Shown piece after piece: positions 35,866-47,300 of a stretch of 64,000 nucleotides of DNA. The notes under the pieces are model-generated. The model had not been told where the DNA came from. It did no database searches and saw nothing but the letters and a program-made list of their open reading frames with translations. Origin of the DNA: Phanerochaete sordida (lineage: Eukaryota; Basidiomycota; Agaricomycetes; Polyporales; Phanerochaetaceae); contig BPQB01000038.1 of assembly GCA_019973155.2 (NCBI GenBank), forward strand, positions 124,001 to 188,000. Reading direction: 5' to 3'. A program made the translations under genes and the position numbers. The first letter of the stretch is position 1. Each line of letters opens with the position of its first letter.

Positions 35866-37360
35866 CTAAGAAGAGGCAGTGGGCTTCACCATCGTGGGCG
35901 GAAGCGTCGTGATCGCAGGCAGCAGCGACAGCGCCGTCTTGCGCGCGTTCTGGATCAGCAGCTGGTCCATAATGACCAGGCTCGCCATCGCCTCGACAAT
36001 GGGGACCGCGCGCGGGACGACGCACGGGTCGTGCCGGCCGCGGGCTGCGAGCGTGCCCGGAGTGCCGTCGTACTGGGCTGTCTCCTGCGCCTGGGAAATC
36101 GTGGCGGGCGACTTGAAGCCGATCCTGTGAAGGCTTCTCAGTAGCTGCACCGCATCCACACGCCTATCAGGCGCACCTGAAGTAGATGTCTTCGCCATTC
36201 GAAATACCGCCCTGGATTCCGCCGCTCCAGTTCGTGCGCGTGCCCATCGAGCCGTCCTCCTTAACGAAGAATGGGTCATTGTGCTTGCTGCCCGGGACCT
36301 CAGTACCGCGGAAGCCCGAGCCAACCTCGAAGCCCTTCGTGGCGGGGATCGAGAGCATCGCGTGCGCGAGCTTCGCCTCAAGCTTGTCGAACACGGGCTC
36401 ACCGAGGCCGGCAGGGACTCCGCGAATGACGCAGGTAACCGTACCACCGATGGAGTCCTGAGCTTCCTTGGCGCGGATGATCCTCTGCGCCGCGTTAGCA
36501 CGTCTGTACACCAGCATTGCATGAACGCGCGCACCTTGGTCATGCGCTCCGCGGTCTCCGGGTGGGGGCATCGCGTGGGGTGAGCATCGACCTGCTCGCG
36601 ACTGACAGTCTTGAGGAGCTCGACGAATTCGGGGGCGAGCGCGTCCTCGACGACGTCATCGTCCTCGGACCCGACCTGCGACGGCGGCGAGACCACTGAG
36701 GGAAGCTTGACCTTGCCGACAGACGAGACGAACGCGACGATGTCGATACCGTACGCGGCCTTGAGGTACTTCTCGGCGATCGCGCCGGCAGCGACGCGGC
36801 CAATGGTCTCGCGGGCGCTGCTGCGTCCACCACCACTGCTCGCCTTGACGCCGTACTTCTCGAGGTAAGTCCAGTCGGCGTGACTCGGGCGCGGGTAGAG
36901 GTCCGTCTGCGGTACGGAACGCGGTGGGTCAGCATGTGCATTGCAACGCGCTGCAATCGCGGAGACTGACCTCGGAGTAGTCCCTCGGGCGCTGGTCTTC
37001 GTTCTTCACGAGGAGACCAATGGGCGTGCCAAGGGTGATACCGTGCTCGATACCGGACTGGAGTTGGACCAGATCTTTCTCGTCACGCTAAATGTGCATT
37101 TTGAGCGCATGATGGGCCCCGCTTTACCGGACAGCCTACCGGAGTGGTCAGGTTACTCTGGCCAGGACGCCTGCGGCTGAGCTGCGTCTGCACGTCCTTT
37201 GCCTCGAGGGGCAACCCCTGTAGCAAAATGTCGTCAGCATCAATTTACCCCACGGAGCTGACCTGCTTACCGGCGGACAGCCGTCGATGATTGCTCCGAC
37301 AGAGGCGCAGTGCGACTCGCCGTAGGTAGTGACGCGGAAGAGGGTGCCAAAAGTCGACAT
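35866..37360 (-). CDS. ARO2: Chorismate synthase
   Basis: Last step of the shikimate pathway: conversion of 5-enolpyruvylshikimate 3-phosphate to chorismate using reduced FMN. Fungal enzymes usually carry an intrinsic flavin reductase activity. The N-terminus reads [20 protein letters not shown] and contains the G-E-S-H-C signature. The central [17 protein letters not shown] signature and the late [19 protein letters not shown] signature are both present. Several introns interrupt the gene, for example near 37265, 36970, 36545 and 36170. The C-terminus ends [10 protein letters not shown]. It is divergent from the SAP30-like gene, whose start is about 490 bp away. All core signatures are intact, so the enzyme should be functional. 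Confidence 0.95.
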
Positions 37361-37850
37361 GGCTCAGCGTGTATTGTTACAGACAGTTGTCTACGTGGCA
37401 CGTCAGCTTATATGTGGTCCCCAGAGAGTGGAATGACCTACTTGAATTTATGGCGAGTTCACAGGTCTGCGACAGTGTGAGAGCGAGAATTCGGGGAAAA
37501 AGAGGGCACCTACGAGGACAGCCTTGCCTGGTTCTCAGCCGAGTGCAACCTTAAGTACCAGCTAACCCTGCACTGGCAGTGTTAAGCGGTGTCTAGGTGG
37601 TGGAGGGGGGAAGAGAGCTTGACTCGGGCCTTCAGCACAAAGACCGATCGGTCTCCGGTCACGTGCACTACAATAGACGCCCATTTAGCAACCGCTAATG
37701 GAGTCCGCGGATGCCGTTGAGAACAGCGACCACCACTTGAGACTCGACGACGAGGCCAGCTCCACGAACAGCGTACAATTCGCCACAAATCTTTTCGTAT
37801 CAGTCGTCTTTGCTATTCTGGACTGGCCTGTATCTTCCCCCCTCGTCAGT
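37361..37850. other. Divergent intergenic region ARO2/SAP30
   Basis: A 490-bp promoter region for both genes. The frame of the SAP30 candidate is open from an upstream ATG at 37698, so part of it may be 5' coding sequence. A short perfect dyad CGATCGGTCTCCGG-type sequence near 37646 is not convincing as a site. Confidence 0.35.
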
Positions 37851-38909
37851 ATGGCACCTCCCGGCACCTCCGTGCTTGCAGCGACCTCACAGCCCCCCGC
37901 GTCGACGTCAAGGGCTCGACCCCAAGTACGCAGAAAATTGGGACAGCAGGACGACGCAGCGTACCACGGTGTGCTCCCCGCCTCTACAGGAACTAAACGG
38001 ACTGCGGCAGACAAGGCGGACGGCGAGCCACGGGTCAAGAGGAAGCGGCTCGAGCCCGCCGCCCCGGCTGCGGCCTCGGGCAGCACATCTACGATGGCCA
38101 GGAAACAGAATGACAAAGGTCCAGATGGAGAGCGACCATCATTGGTGAGTGTTCGTTCCTGTGGTCGCTATGGTCGTCTAGATGTCTCTACATCCACTGC
38201 TCTAATCTCATACGCGCGACCATCCGTACTCACGCATCTCCGAACAGGTGGACTTTTCTAAGATGCCCATCGAGGCCATCCATAGGTACCTTGTCGAGTA
38301 CGACATTGTACCGGAGCTCAATCCTCTGCCGACCACGCCTTTCGATCCGCCTCCGCCATCCTACCTACTGCGACCGCGCCCACAGCGAGGGTCCACAGGA
38401 AGTCCTGCGCCTGTGCCTCTTCCCCCTACTCCTGCGAATCGTCCCAGGCGCGAGCCCAGTGCCAGCGCCAATAGAAGGCGGAGCTCCAGGCTTCTAGACG
38501 AAGACGAGCCGGTGACCCCGATACTTGCGGACGTCAGTGAAGTGCAAAAGACCTTGGCACAAGTTGCGCAGAGGCACTTCCAAGAATATCAAGTAAAGGA
38601 GGTGGAAACGCTGGCATCATTCATGTGCGTTGTCAAAGCGAAAGGTGAGTATCATTTTTGGCAAATATGAGCATCTTGATCCTCTTGTTGGCGGATGGAC
38701 CGTTGGTAGCCCGGGTCATTTTCTCTCTCACTCTTATGATATCAAGTCGTGCGTTGTGCGCAGCTAGCTTCCAGGAGCTATGCGGGTTGCCTTCATTGCC
38801 ACCAGTCACGACGTCCTTCCTTCTTCCCCGTCGCGAGCTGCGCCCATGCACCTGTTGCGCGAACGCTAACCACCTTCCCACGTCGTTTCTAGCTCGAATG
38901 CGTGGCTAG
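37851..38909 (+). CDS. SAP30-like Sin3-binding protein of a histone deacetylase complex
   Basis: Probable subunit of the Sin3/Rpd3 histone deacetylase complex, acting in nuclear transcriptional repression. Three exons (37851-38144, 38248-38644, 38893-38909) give 235 residues. The N-terminal third is Ala/Pro-rich with a basic KRKR cluster that may be a nuclear signal. The segment VDFSKMPIEAIHRYLVEYDI followed by a Pro-rich turn (PFDPPPPSYLL) matches the SAP30 Sin3-binding domain. The C-terminal helix (FQEYQVKEVETLASFMCVVK) fits the same domain. The last coding exon is only 17 nt and follows a 248-bp intron, unusually long here, so that junction is the weakest. A start at 37698 would add 51 residues in frame; I prefer 37851 because the segment before it looks like leader sequence. 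Confidence 0.8.
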
Positions 38910-39341
38910 ACAAGGCACTTTAAACTTTGTGATCTCATCAGCCGTCGACCGAACAACCAATCACGATCCGGTTCCTCAAGGTCACATCTGTCATCGCTGT
39001 TTTCGTCCTGCGAAGGATTCTACGACCAACGACTGCATTGACATTTACGAAATGTTACCAAGACAACCATTCAGATACCATCTATCTTTAGAGACTTGCT
39101 TTCGCAGCCTACGTGTATATAAACCCTGCCCCCTCCACTTGTAACAACAGCTTCGTTCTCCCCACCCATCTTTTCTTCGGTTCTCTTTCTGCAGCTGTGC
39201 TGCCTGGTCTTTCGTTGTGAGTTTGCAGCTCTGCGACTGCATCATGAGCTGATCATGCTTGTTTTCAGCTTCCTCAGGATCCCTACCCCGACCCAGTCAT
39301 TCCTCTTGGACCACTCGAGCTAGTCTCCTTAATTCGCAGCC
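38910..39341. other. Promoter region of secreted Ala-rich protein gene
   Basis: This 432-bp region lies between the SAP30 stop and the next plus-strand gene. The last 200 bp are a long pyrimidine-rich leader, common before strongly expressed fungal genes. Confidence 0.45.
39116..39123 (+). promoter_or_regulatory. TATATAAA box of secreted Ala-rich protein gene
   Basis: A canonical TATATAAA lies about 220 bp before the start codon, followed by a CT-rich leader. This fits a strong core promoter; the leader would be about 190 nt if transcription starts 30 bp downstream. Confidence 0.65.
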
Positions 39342-40712
39342 ATGAAGTTCACACACTCTCTTTCGGGCCTTGTCTTCTTCCTCCCCCTTCTGGCGCAGGT
39401 CAACGCCTCTCCCTTCGTACGTGCATACACGAGGGCTCAGAAATGCGACGCTAATAGCTCTGTAGGGAGGCTTCAACAACGGTGGTTTCGGCGGCAACTT
39501 CGGTGGGAAAGCCGGCAACAACGCTGGCAAAGGCGGCGCGGCTGCCGCTAAGTCGACTGACGCTGCTGCGTCGACCGCTGCTGCAAACACCGCCGCTGCG
39601 GCTGCTGCATCGTCCGCGGCCGCTGCAACGAGCGTCGCTTCCGCTGCCGCGTCGACTGCCTCTGCGGCTGCAGACAGTGGTGATGCGCAGAGCTCTCTGA
39701 GTACGTCGGCCAGCTTGCATTTTCCTTTCAGTGGGTTGAACCCTCCCACCAGCCCTGGACCCCAGCGTCATCGCTACGGGCTTTGAGAACAACGGCCAAG
39801 ACGTTCCCGAGGCCGGCCAGGTCGCCTCGCTGACCTCCTCGAACAACTTCATCAACTTCTGCGCCACCGTCCCCAACCTGCCCATCACCAACGGCCAGCA
39901 GATCAAGACCGGCTCCTGCAACCCGGCGCCCATGGGTATCATCGCGGCGCAGACGAACATGCCCTCGTCGAAGTTCTCAGTGCCTGTAAACGGCCAGAAC
40001 TTCGGCCAGAACCAGTCGTTCACGATCACGATGGCGATCCAGAACCTCGACACCGGCTTCTTCGTCAACGCGAACGAGAACTACTTCTCGGCGCCGCAGC
40101 AGGTCGGCAGCAGCGGTAACATCCAGGGCCACTCGCACGTCGTCATCGAGCAGGTCAAGTCCTTCACGGACACCACCCCCACCGACCCGACCAAGTTCGC
40201 CTTTTTCAAGGGCCTGAACGCCGCCGCGGTCGGTGGCGTCCTCACCGCCGACGTTACGGACGGCCTTCTCGATGGTGTCTACCGCCTTGCGTCGATCAAC
40301 ACCGCGGCCAACCACCAGCCGGCGCTCGTCGCCGTTGCCCAGCACGGTGCCATGGACGACATGGTCTACGTAAGTCCCGCTCCCACAGGCCCGCTGCACT
40401 CGGCTAAAGTCTCCTACCCTCCAGTTCTCTGTCGGTAACGCTGCCGCGGCTGGAAACCCCTTCGGCGGTAGCGGCGCTGCTGCATCCGCTGCTGGCGCGG
40501 CCGCCTCCGCCTCTGCCGCCGGCGCCGGTACCGCTGCATCTGCCGCTGGCGCGGCCGCTTCCACCTCTGCCGCCGCTGCCGGTGCTGCCAAGTCTGCTGC
40601 CCCGCCTGCAGCCAAGGGCGGCAACCAGGGCAACAAGGGCGGTAACAACGCCCAGGGCGGCCGTGGTGGCAAGCCGTTCAAGCTGCGCCGGGAGTCGAAG
40701 AACCGCCTGTAG
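39342..40712 (+). CDS. Secreted alanine-rich basidiomycete protein
   Basis: Four exons (39342-39416, 39466-39700, 39753-40369, 40425-40712) give 404 residues. A clear signal peptide (MKFTHSLSGLVFFLPLLAQV, cleavage after NAS) is followed by Gly/Asn repeats and an Ala/Ser-rich stretch of about 65 residues. A compact domain of about 220 residues comes next, including FENNGQDVPEAGQVASLTSS, LPITNGQQIKTGSCNPAPMG and HSHVVIEQVKSF. The C-terminus is another Ala/Ser-rich block ending in Gly/Asn/Arg-rich sequence. From memory, close relatives in mushrooms are secreted proteins often carrying the misleading name 'ribosomal protein s17'; they have nothing to do with ribosomes. Function is unknown. The strong TATA box and CT-rich leader suggest high expression. 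Convergent with Ku80. Confidence 0.85.
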
Positions 40713-40950
40713 AGTTTATATGTGGCTGCGACATGGCTGGGTCCATGGGTCTTTCCCTGGGTGTATCCTGTGTATTCTCGCGACTGCTGATCAGTCGCCG
40801 TGACTAGTTTGGACCGAATCAGATATTGGGTCTGGGTTTTCCGCTCGCACCGTGTCTGCCGTCGCCACAGTGACGCCCGCGCGAGAGCACGAGTCAATTG
40901 GGCGTGAGTATACAGGAAAGTCGGTACATTGGGTATCAAATGAGACTGGG
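40713..40950. other. Convergent spacer, secreted protein/Ku80
   Basis: This 238-bp gap between two 3' ends must serve both transcripts' termination. Nothing else was seen. Confidence 0.5.
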
Positions 40951-43900
40951 TTACTCGGCCATCCCGGTGGTCAGGAACTGGGCAACGGGTAAGCGTACGG
41001 CGACCGCGGGTAACCTCGTGGAGCACACGCACCTTGTCCGCCTCCGCGTCGGAGACGTCGGACCTGCCCCCCTGCCGCTGCGCCTCGGACGCGCTGATCA
41101 GACTGACGTCGCGCCCGAGGTCGGAGAGCTTGCTCCAGAAATATTCGTTGCCGGGGTCGTCGTCGAGACAGCGGCGTTTGAGGTCGCGCAGGAACTGGTT
41201 CCACGCGTCGACCTCGTCCTCCTGCGCACGCACGCGTCAGCCGCACCCCGCGCGCACCGCACCGCACCACACGCACCTCGAGGCACACCCGGCGCAGCGC
41301 GCGCACGCACTCGAGCATCTCGTCCGTGCGCCGCGTCGTGAACGGCTTGAACACGACCGTGCGCACCACGAACGCGAGGTCCTCCACCGCCTTGCTCACG
41401 AGGTCGCCGCTCGCCGTGTTCGCGTAGAACTCCGCAAGCGGGTGCGTCGTCCCGATGATGCGCCCCGGCGCGCGGTCGCGCTCGGGCGTCGGCGAGCGCG
41501 ACGACGGCGTGGGCGGCACGCCGGCCTCCGCGGGCTCGGGCTTCGCGCGCGGCTCGGGCTTCACCGCGGGCGTCGTGTCGAGCAGCAAGTCGTCGTCGTC
41601 CTGCGGCTCGGGCTCGGGCTCCGGCTCGGTGTCGCTGTCGTCCGAGAGCGCACGCTTGGGGGCCTTGCGCTGCGTGGGCGGCGACACGCGGCGGTGCTGC
41701 GAGCGGAAGACGTGCTGGGACTGCGTCTGCGAGAGCTTGATCCGCTTCGCCGGCTGCTTGTCCAACAGCAGCATCTCGTCGCCGTCGTCGCGCGCGCGGA
41801 CGTGGCCGTCTTTGCGGCCCCGGCCCACCGTCTTGGGGACTGTGCGGGCGTACGAGATGAGCATCGGGCGAACCGCGACCAGATAAAGGAAGCGGTGCAC
41901 CTTCTTTCACGCCGAACGCCTCCCGCGCTGCGTCGATTGCAAGGCGCGCATGCTTCAGGACCCTGCGCGGTGGCTCGAAATACTTCAGAAGCTCGGGGTG
42001 CGGCGGCGGTAGCGGCTGCTTGTTCAGGTCTTCCACAATTGCGGCGTGAAATTGCGCTTGCTTTATGCGGTGCACAGCCGGATTGTACGACAGCCGTGTG
42101 TCGTACCAGGGCGTTCGGTTCCTGCGCACAATCAGCGAAAGCGGGCCAGGCAGTGCCGTCGGGTGCGTACCCGTCTTCGTCCTTCTCGCCCGCTTCCATG
42201 AGATCGAGCGCGTCGACGAGTTCCTCCATCGCCTCCAGCTGCCTCTCCGTGGGGATGTAAGGGTGCTTTGTTACTGTCTCACCTTTACTGCTGATCAAGT
42301 GGTCCAGGGAAGGGAACGTCCATTTTCGCAGGTCATCCGCGAACGGCATCTGAGAGCCGGTGAGCAAGCTAGCAAAGCGTGATATGAAGGAAGGACACCT
42401 ACCTGTACCCACAGGAAGTAACTGTTGTCCATGTCGTCCTTCATAGGTTTCAACACGCCCATCTTCGGTTCCGAGCCCTCAGTGGTGACCCAGCGAGTGA
42501 CAGCGTAATATGTGATCTCCTTTTGAGTCTCTGTCTTCTGATACATAGCGTCGACGAGGCTCGACAGCGCGACCTGCTGCAAAGGCGATTTTTCCGCCGC
42601 GAAGACGTAGCGGACTTCGTCGATGCACCACTCGCGGCGGAAGTACTGCTCTTTGAAGAAGCCGCAGATCTCCATGCCCCGCTTCGTCTCGAGCTTCGGG
42701 AAGTTGTTCTCGGGGACGGGTACGAACGACGTGCCGTACTTGTAGCCGCGAACAAGCTCTTCCTTCTCGACGTCCTGCGGCTCGCCCTTCTTCTTGTCAT
42801 CGTCGTCTTCCTCTGCGTCTTCGTCGTCAGGGCGCTCGGTGGGGTCATAGGAATAGCGAATCTCTCTGTTCAATTGACCGTACTCGACCGTAGGCTCTTC
42901 GTCATCGTCCGGGTCCCTCATCTCGACGTCTTCGCTGATCTTGGCGAACTTCTTGAAAGACTTCGGACGAACCAGAGCTGTGCACTTGCATATTTTCACG
43001 TTTATCTCGAAGGCTTCTTCGGGATGGTTCTCCGCATCGCCTAGGCGCAGAACAGAAGCTGAGGGCTGCGACTTAGTCTGTTTCGCCTCGGGCCGGGAGA
43101 TCTCTTCGATAGCAACTGCGCAGTTCCCGACGACGCCGTTGTCGAGAGTGTCGACGAACGAGTGGTAGAACTCTTCGTTCTCGCGCTTTGACACAAGTCA
43201 GATCAAAGAGCAGCACTTCATACATACGCGTGTACCTTGATGTCAGACTTGTCCTCTTCGACATAGTCAACCTCTTCGTCGTCAAAGTCGATGCCTCTGT
43301 TACTCGCATAAGTAAGGGATGCGGTCTGTGAGTCAATGATTCGCGTACATGACTGTAAGCCTGATCTTGAGCTCGTTTAGCCGCTGAGATATTCTGTCCA
43401 GATGTTGGATTTCGATCGGATTCTCAGCGTCGGTGAGCAGAACCATCCTGCGAGTCCACTTCTTCTTTCCGAGGTAGTTGTCCTGCGTCTCGATGCCAAC
43501 TACGAGGGCGTCGAGTGCTGAACCATTCCATGAGCACATGCAAATCAAACAGACAAAGTAGCAACGGACGGTCTCCAATCTCTGTGCTTGGGGTGACGGC
43601 AGATATCTGCGTAATTACGTTCGCAGTTGGATGGGCTATTGGCATGAGCTCTTCAATGTGGTCATACCCGCCTTGTGTCCGGCTAACGTGGTTGTCGGTG
43701 TCTACAGTATTGTCAGCGTCGTTACACCTCGCGTAAAAAGTGACGAACTCGAAGAACCAAACAGCAGAATGCCGCACTGGTCGGTCTTTCGTTCGTGATA
43801 GATCTGTGGCGGTTCTGAGGACAATGGGGGAAACTATGGCTGCTTGTATGCGCACCATTTCTTGTACCTTGAGCTTTACAAACTGCAGAGCCCACTCGAG

Positions 43901-44076
43901 GTTGGTCATCTCTGCGATCTGGACCTCGCCGTTTGGCAGCGGTATCTCGACCTCGCGCATCTTCCCCATGGACGGGGAGACGTCGACGAGGAACATGGTG
44001 ACTGTGTACTGCGCGTCGTGTCATTTCGTGCGCTCTCAGGATGCGCTTGGGTGCTCACCCCCGCGCGCTCTGTCAT
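40951..44076 (-). CDS. KU80: Ku80, DNA double-strand break repair end-binding protein
   Basis: Ku80 subunit of the Ku heterodimer, which binds DNA ends for non-homologous end joining and helps protect telomeres. The first exon (44076-44060, 17 nt) encodes MTERAG and splices to 44008, giving TVTMFLVDVSPSMGKMREVE, the start of the vWA-like domain. The beta-barrel region follows with an acidic Asp/Glu-rich loop (about 42780-42850) and stretches such as EVRYVFAAEKSPLQQVALSS. After the C-terminal arm and a long disordered Pro/Glu/Asp linker comes a helical domain (YANTASGDLVSKAVEDLAFV, LECVRALRRVC, AWNQFLRDLKRRCLDDDPGN), which matches the Ku C-terminal DNA-PK-binding fold. The protein ends FLTTGMAE after a final intron near 41019-40978. 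The gene is divergent from the Snf2/Sth1 gene, with only 235 bp between start codons. Confidence 0.92.
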
Positions 44077-44311
44077 GGCTGTGGTGGTGGTGCGAAGGGA
44101 AGGAGGGCGTGTCCGCTAATGACGCGCCAACCACGCGTGGGTCGGAGTCTGAAAACAGAGCGGAGTTGGTCGACGTGTCTGTGTCACGTGGTGTCCGGTT
44201 TTGTGACCGGGCAGTGCGGCCTGTGTTTTCCCACGACACTCTGCGTGAGCGGTGACGGCAAATTAGGGCCAAGTATTCGAGCCCTCGGTTGTCGCCCACA
44301 CTCGCCAAAGC
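44077..44311. promoter_or_regulatory. Shared divergent promoter of Ku80 and Snf2/Sth1 genes
   Basis: Only 235 bp separate the two start codons, so both promoters and 5' leaders share this segment. It contains a palindrome CCACGCGTGG at 44131-44140 with an ACGCGT core, the MluI cell-cycle box bound by MBF in yeasts. A GACGCGCC site is at 44121-44128. No TATA box was seen. Confidence 0.6.
44131..44140. promoter_or_regulatory. ACGCGT (MCB-like) palindrome
   Basis: The perfect palindrome CCACGCGTGG contains the ACGCGT MluI cell-cycle box. In yeasts this is the binding site of the Swi6/Mbp1 factor for G1/S genes. Its place midway in the shared Ku80/Snf2 promoter suggests possible cell-cycle control, which is inference. 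Confidence 0.45.
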
Positions 44312-47300
44312 ATGGCTGCCCCAGGCCAGCCCTTCTTCCCGCCCCCCGCATCCCATCCAAAACAACAGCTCCCCTTCGCTCAGAATGCCCTCAGCCAGGC
44401 AAAGGTACACGCAGTCATCGAGGTCCGTCCGCTTCCCCACATTCCCTGCACGCATGCTCACCCGCGCCGCCTCCAGCGTGTCAAGATGCTCAGGCAGGCC
44501 GGCTTCACGGAGGAGAACAACCCTGAGCTCGCAAAGATGGTCGCTTTCCTGAAGGCAATGGCCCAACAACGTGAGTCCTCCGTCCTTGCCCCGTCTGTTC
44601 AGCTCACGTTAAACACCAGGGAAATCGGCCGCAGAGGCTGCCGCGGACCACACCATGCCGCAGACGAACGGGCACGCCATGGCCGGCCCACGCATCAACG
44701 GAAGCCCTGCCCCCAACGGCAACGCTCTCACCTCTGGTCCGATACCGACCCAAGCATACCCAGCACCCTCCCAGTCCCCAGTGTCCTTCACACCAGACCA
44801 GATCAATGCCCTCCGCGCGCAGATCCATGCTTTCAAGCTCATCTCCCGGGGCATGCCTGTCCCCGACGCCCTGCAACAAGCCGTTCGTGTGCCCAACCAA
44901 GCAGTGCCCGAACTCGAGAAGTTGCTTCAAGGCGGCGACCTCAACTCCAGGGTCGTGGACAGCGCCGTGAAGATCCACAAGGGTGCTCCTGTAACCGCGA
45001 CACCGACATCGGGGGTGGCAAGCGGCAGTGGCGAGGGACTCGTCGAGATCAAGGCAGAGGAGGAAGTCGTGCAGGACATGACGGACATGCCCAAGGGCCC
45101 CTTCCTTGAAGACAACGTCGATTCGGGCGTGTATCCCTACAACGCGTACATGCACCCCTTCACCCACCTCAAACGCGACCCATCTGTCGACCCAGCTTTG
45201 TTCGCCACACGCCTCCAGCGGCTACTCATCCCGTCCATCATGCCGTCTGGTCTTGACCCACAGCAGATCATCAACGAGCGCAACCGCTTTGTCGACGCTC
45301 GGATAGAACAGCGCATCCACGAACTCGAAGATCTACCAGCACTCATGGGTGACGGCGGTCTCGAGCCTATTGTGGCGGACGGCGACCTCCCCGACAATAA
45401 AGAGAACGCGACCGACCTCAAGGCCCTCATACACCCTCCTCCAAGCACACATGGCAAGCTGCGAGCGATCATCGAGCTCAAGTCGCTGCGGCTGCTCGAC
45501 AAGCAGCGCCAGATGCGCGCCATGGTCGCCGAGCGCCTTATCCACGGTTCGACTCTTCCCCTGAACCGGACAGAGTTCCGGAGGACGCGCAAGCCGAACA
45601 TCCGCGATGCTCGCATGACGGAGCAGGCCGAGCGCAAGCAGCGCGCAGAGCGTGAGCGGCGGGCGAAGGCGAAGCATGTCGAGCAGCTCAAGACGATCTG
45701 CGACCACGGCCGCGAGGTGCTCGCGGTGAATCGCAGCGCGCAGGACCGCATCGTGAAGCTCTCGAAGGCCGTCGCGAGCTTCCACGCGCACACAGAGAAG
45801 GAGGAGCAGAAGCGCATCGAGCGACTCGCGAAGGAGCGTCTCAAGGCGCTCAAGGCGGACGACGAGGAGGCGTACATGAAGCTCATCGACACGGCCAAGG
45901 ATACGCGCATTACGCACCTCCTCCGCCAAACGGACGCCTATCTCGACTCGCTCGCACAGGCTGTCAGGGAGCAGCAGAAGGAGAGCGGTCAGGACCAGTC
46001 CTGGATCCCCGACGACGACGAAGACCCCACGAGCGAGGAGACCTTCGGCGCACAGAAGCAGACCGACGACGACGACCGGGGCAAGCTCGACTACTACGCT
46101 GTTGCGCACCGCATCAAGGAGAAGGTCACCAGGCAGCCCAGCCTGCTTATCGGCGGCACGCTCAAGGACTACCAGCTCAAGGGCCTCCAGTGGATGGTCA
46201 GCTTGTACAACAACAAGCTCAACGGCATCCTTGCAGACGAGATGGTACGCATACACGAAGTGCATCCGCTCGAGACTCGCTAACATGATCGTACAGGGTC
46301 TCGGCAAAACGATCCAGACCATCTCGCTGATCACCTTCCTGATCGAGGTGAAGAAGCAGCGCGGCCCGTACCTCGTCATCGTCCCGCTCTCGACCATGAC
46401 TAACTGGTCCGGCGAATTTGCCAAGTGGGCGCCTGGCGTCCGGATGATCTCGTACAAGGGCAACCCGACACAGCGGCGAGCCCTGCAGAACGAGATTCGC
46501 GCGGGCCAGTTCCAGGTGCTCCTCACGACATACGAGTACATCATCAAGGACCGGCCGATCCTGAGTCGCATGAAGTGGGTGCACATGATCATCGGTGCGT
46601 GACGCTGGTCTCTTTGTCGTAGTGCGATGCTCACCTTGCCTGCAGATGAGGGCCACCGTATGAAGAACACCCAGTCCAAGCTCTCGCAGACGCTCACTAC
46701 GCACTACCACTCGCGGTACCGCCTCATTCTTACGGGTACCCCGCTGCAGAACAACCTGCCCGAGCTGTGGTCGCTGCTCAACTTTGTGCTGCCCAAGATC
46801 TTCAACTCGGTGAAGTCGTTCGATGAATGGTTCAACACGCCGTTTGCGAACTCGGGCACGGGCGACAAGATCGAGCTGAACGAAGAAGAGGCGCTGCTCA
46901 TCATCCGTCGTCTGCACAAGGTGCTCCGGCCCTTCCTGCTCCGCCGTCTCAAGAAGGACGTCGAGTCCGAGCTGCCCGACAAGGTCGAGAAGGTCATCAA
47001 GGTCAAGATGAGCGGGCTGCAGTCGCAGCTGTACAAGCAGATGAAGAAGTACAAGATGATCGCTGACGGCAAGGAGTCGAAGGGGTACGTGGCGCCGTCC
47101 TTCCGTCTACCGTGTGCACTGCTGACGCTGCTCCAGGAAATCGGGTGGTGTCAAGGGTCTGAGCAACGAGCTCATGCAGCTCCGCAAGATCTGCCAGCAC
47201 CCGTTCCTGTTCGAGAGCGTCGAGGACAACGTGAACCCGTCGGGCTTCGTCAACGACCTCATCGTCCGCACGTCGGGCAAGATCGAGCTCCTGTCGCGCA

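Noticed and set aside
39977..41233. 418-codon minus-strand open frame
   Set aside because: It begins in the true last part of Ku80, then reads through its final intron and across the antisense of the secreted Ala-rich gene.
41034..42260. 408-codon plus-strand open frame
   Set aside because: Antisense of the Ku80 linker and C-terminal domain; low-complexity Arg/Leu product.
45333..46697. 454-codon minus-strand open frame
   Set aside because: Antisense of the Snf2/Sth1 gene, whose plus-strand frame carries HSA and helicase motifs.
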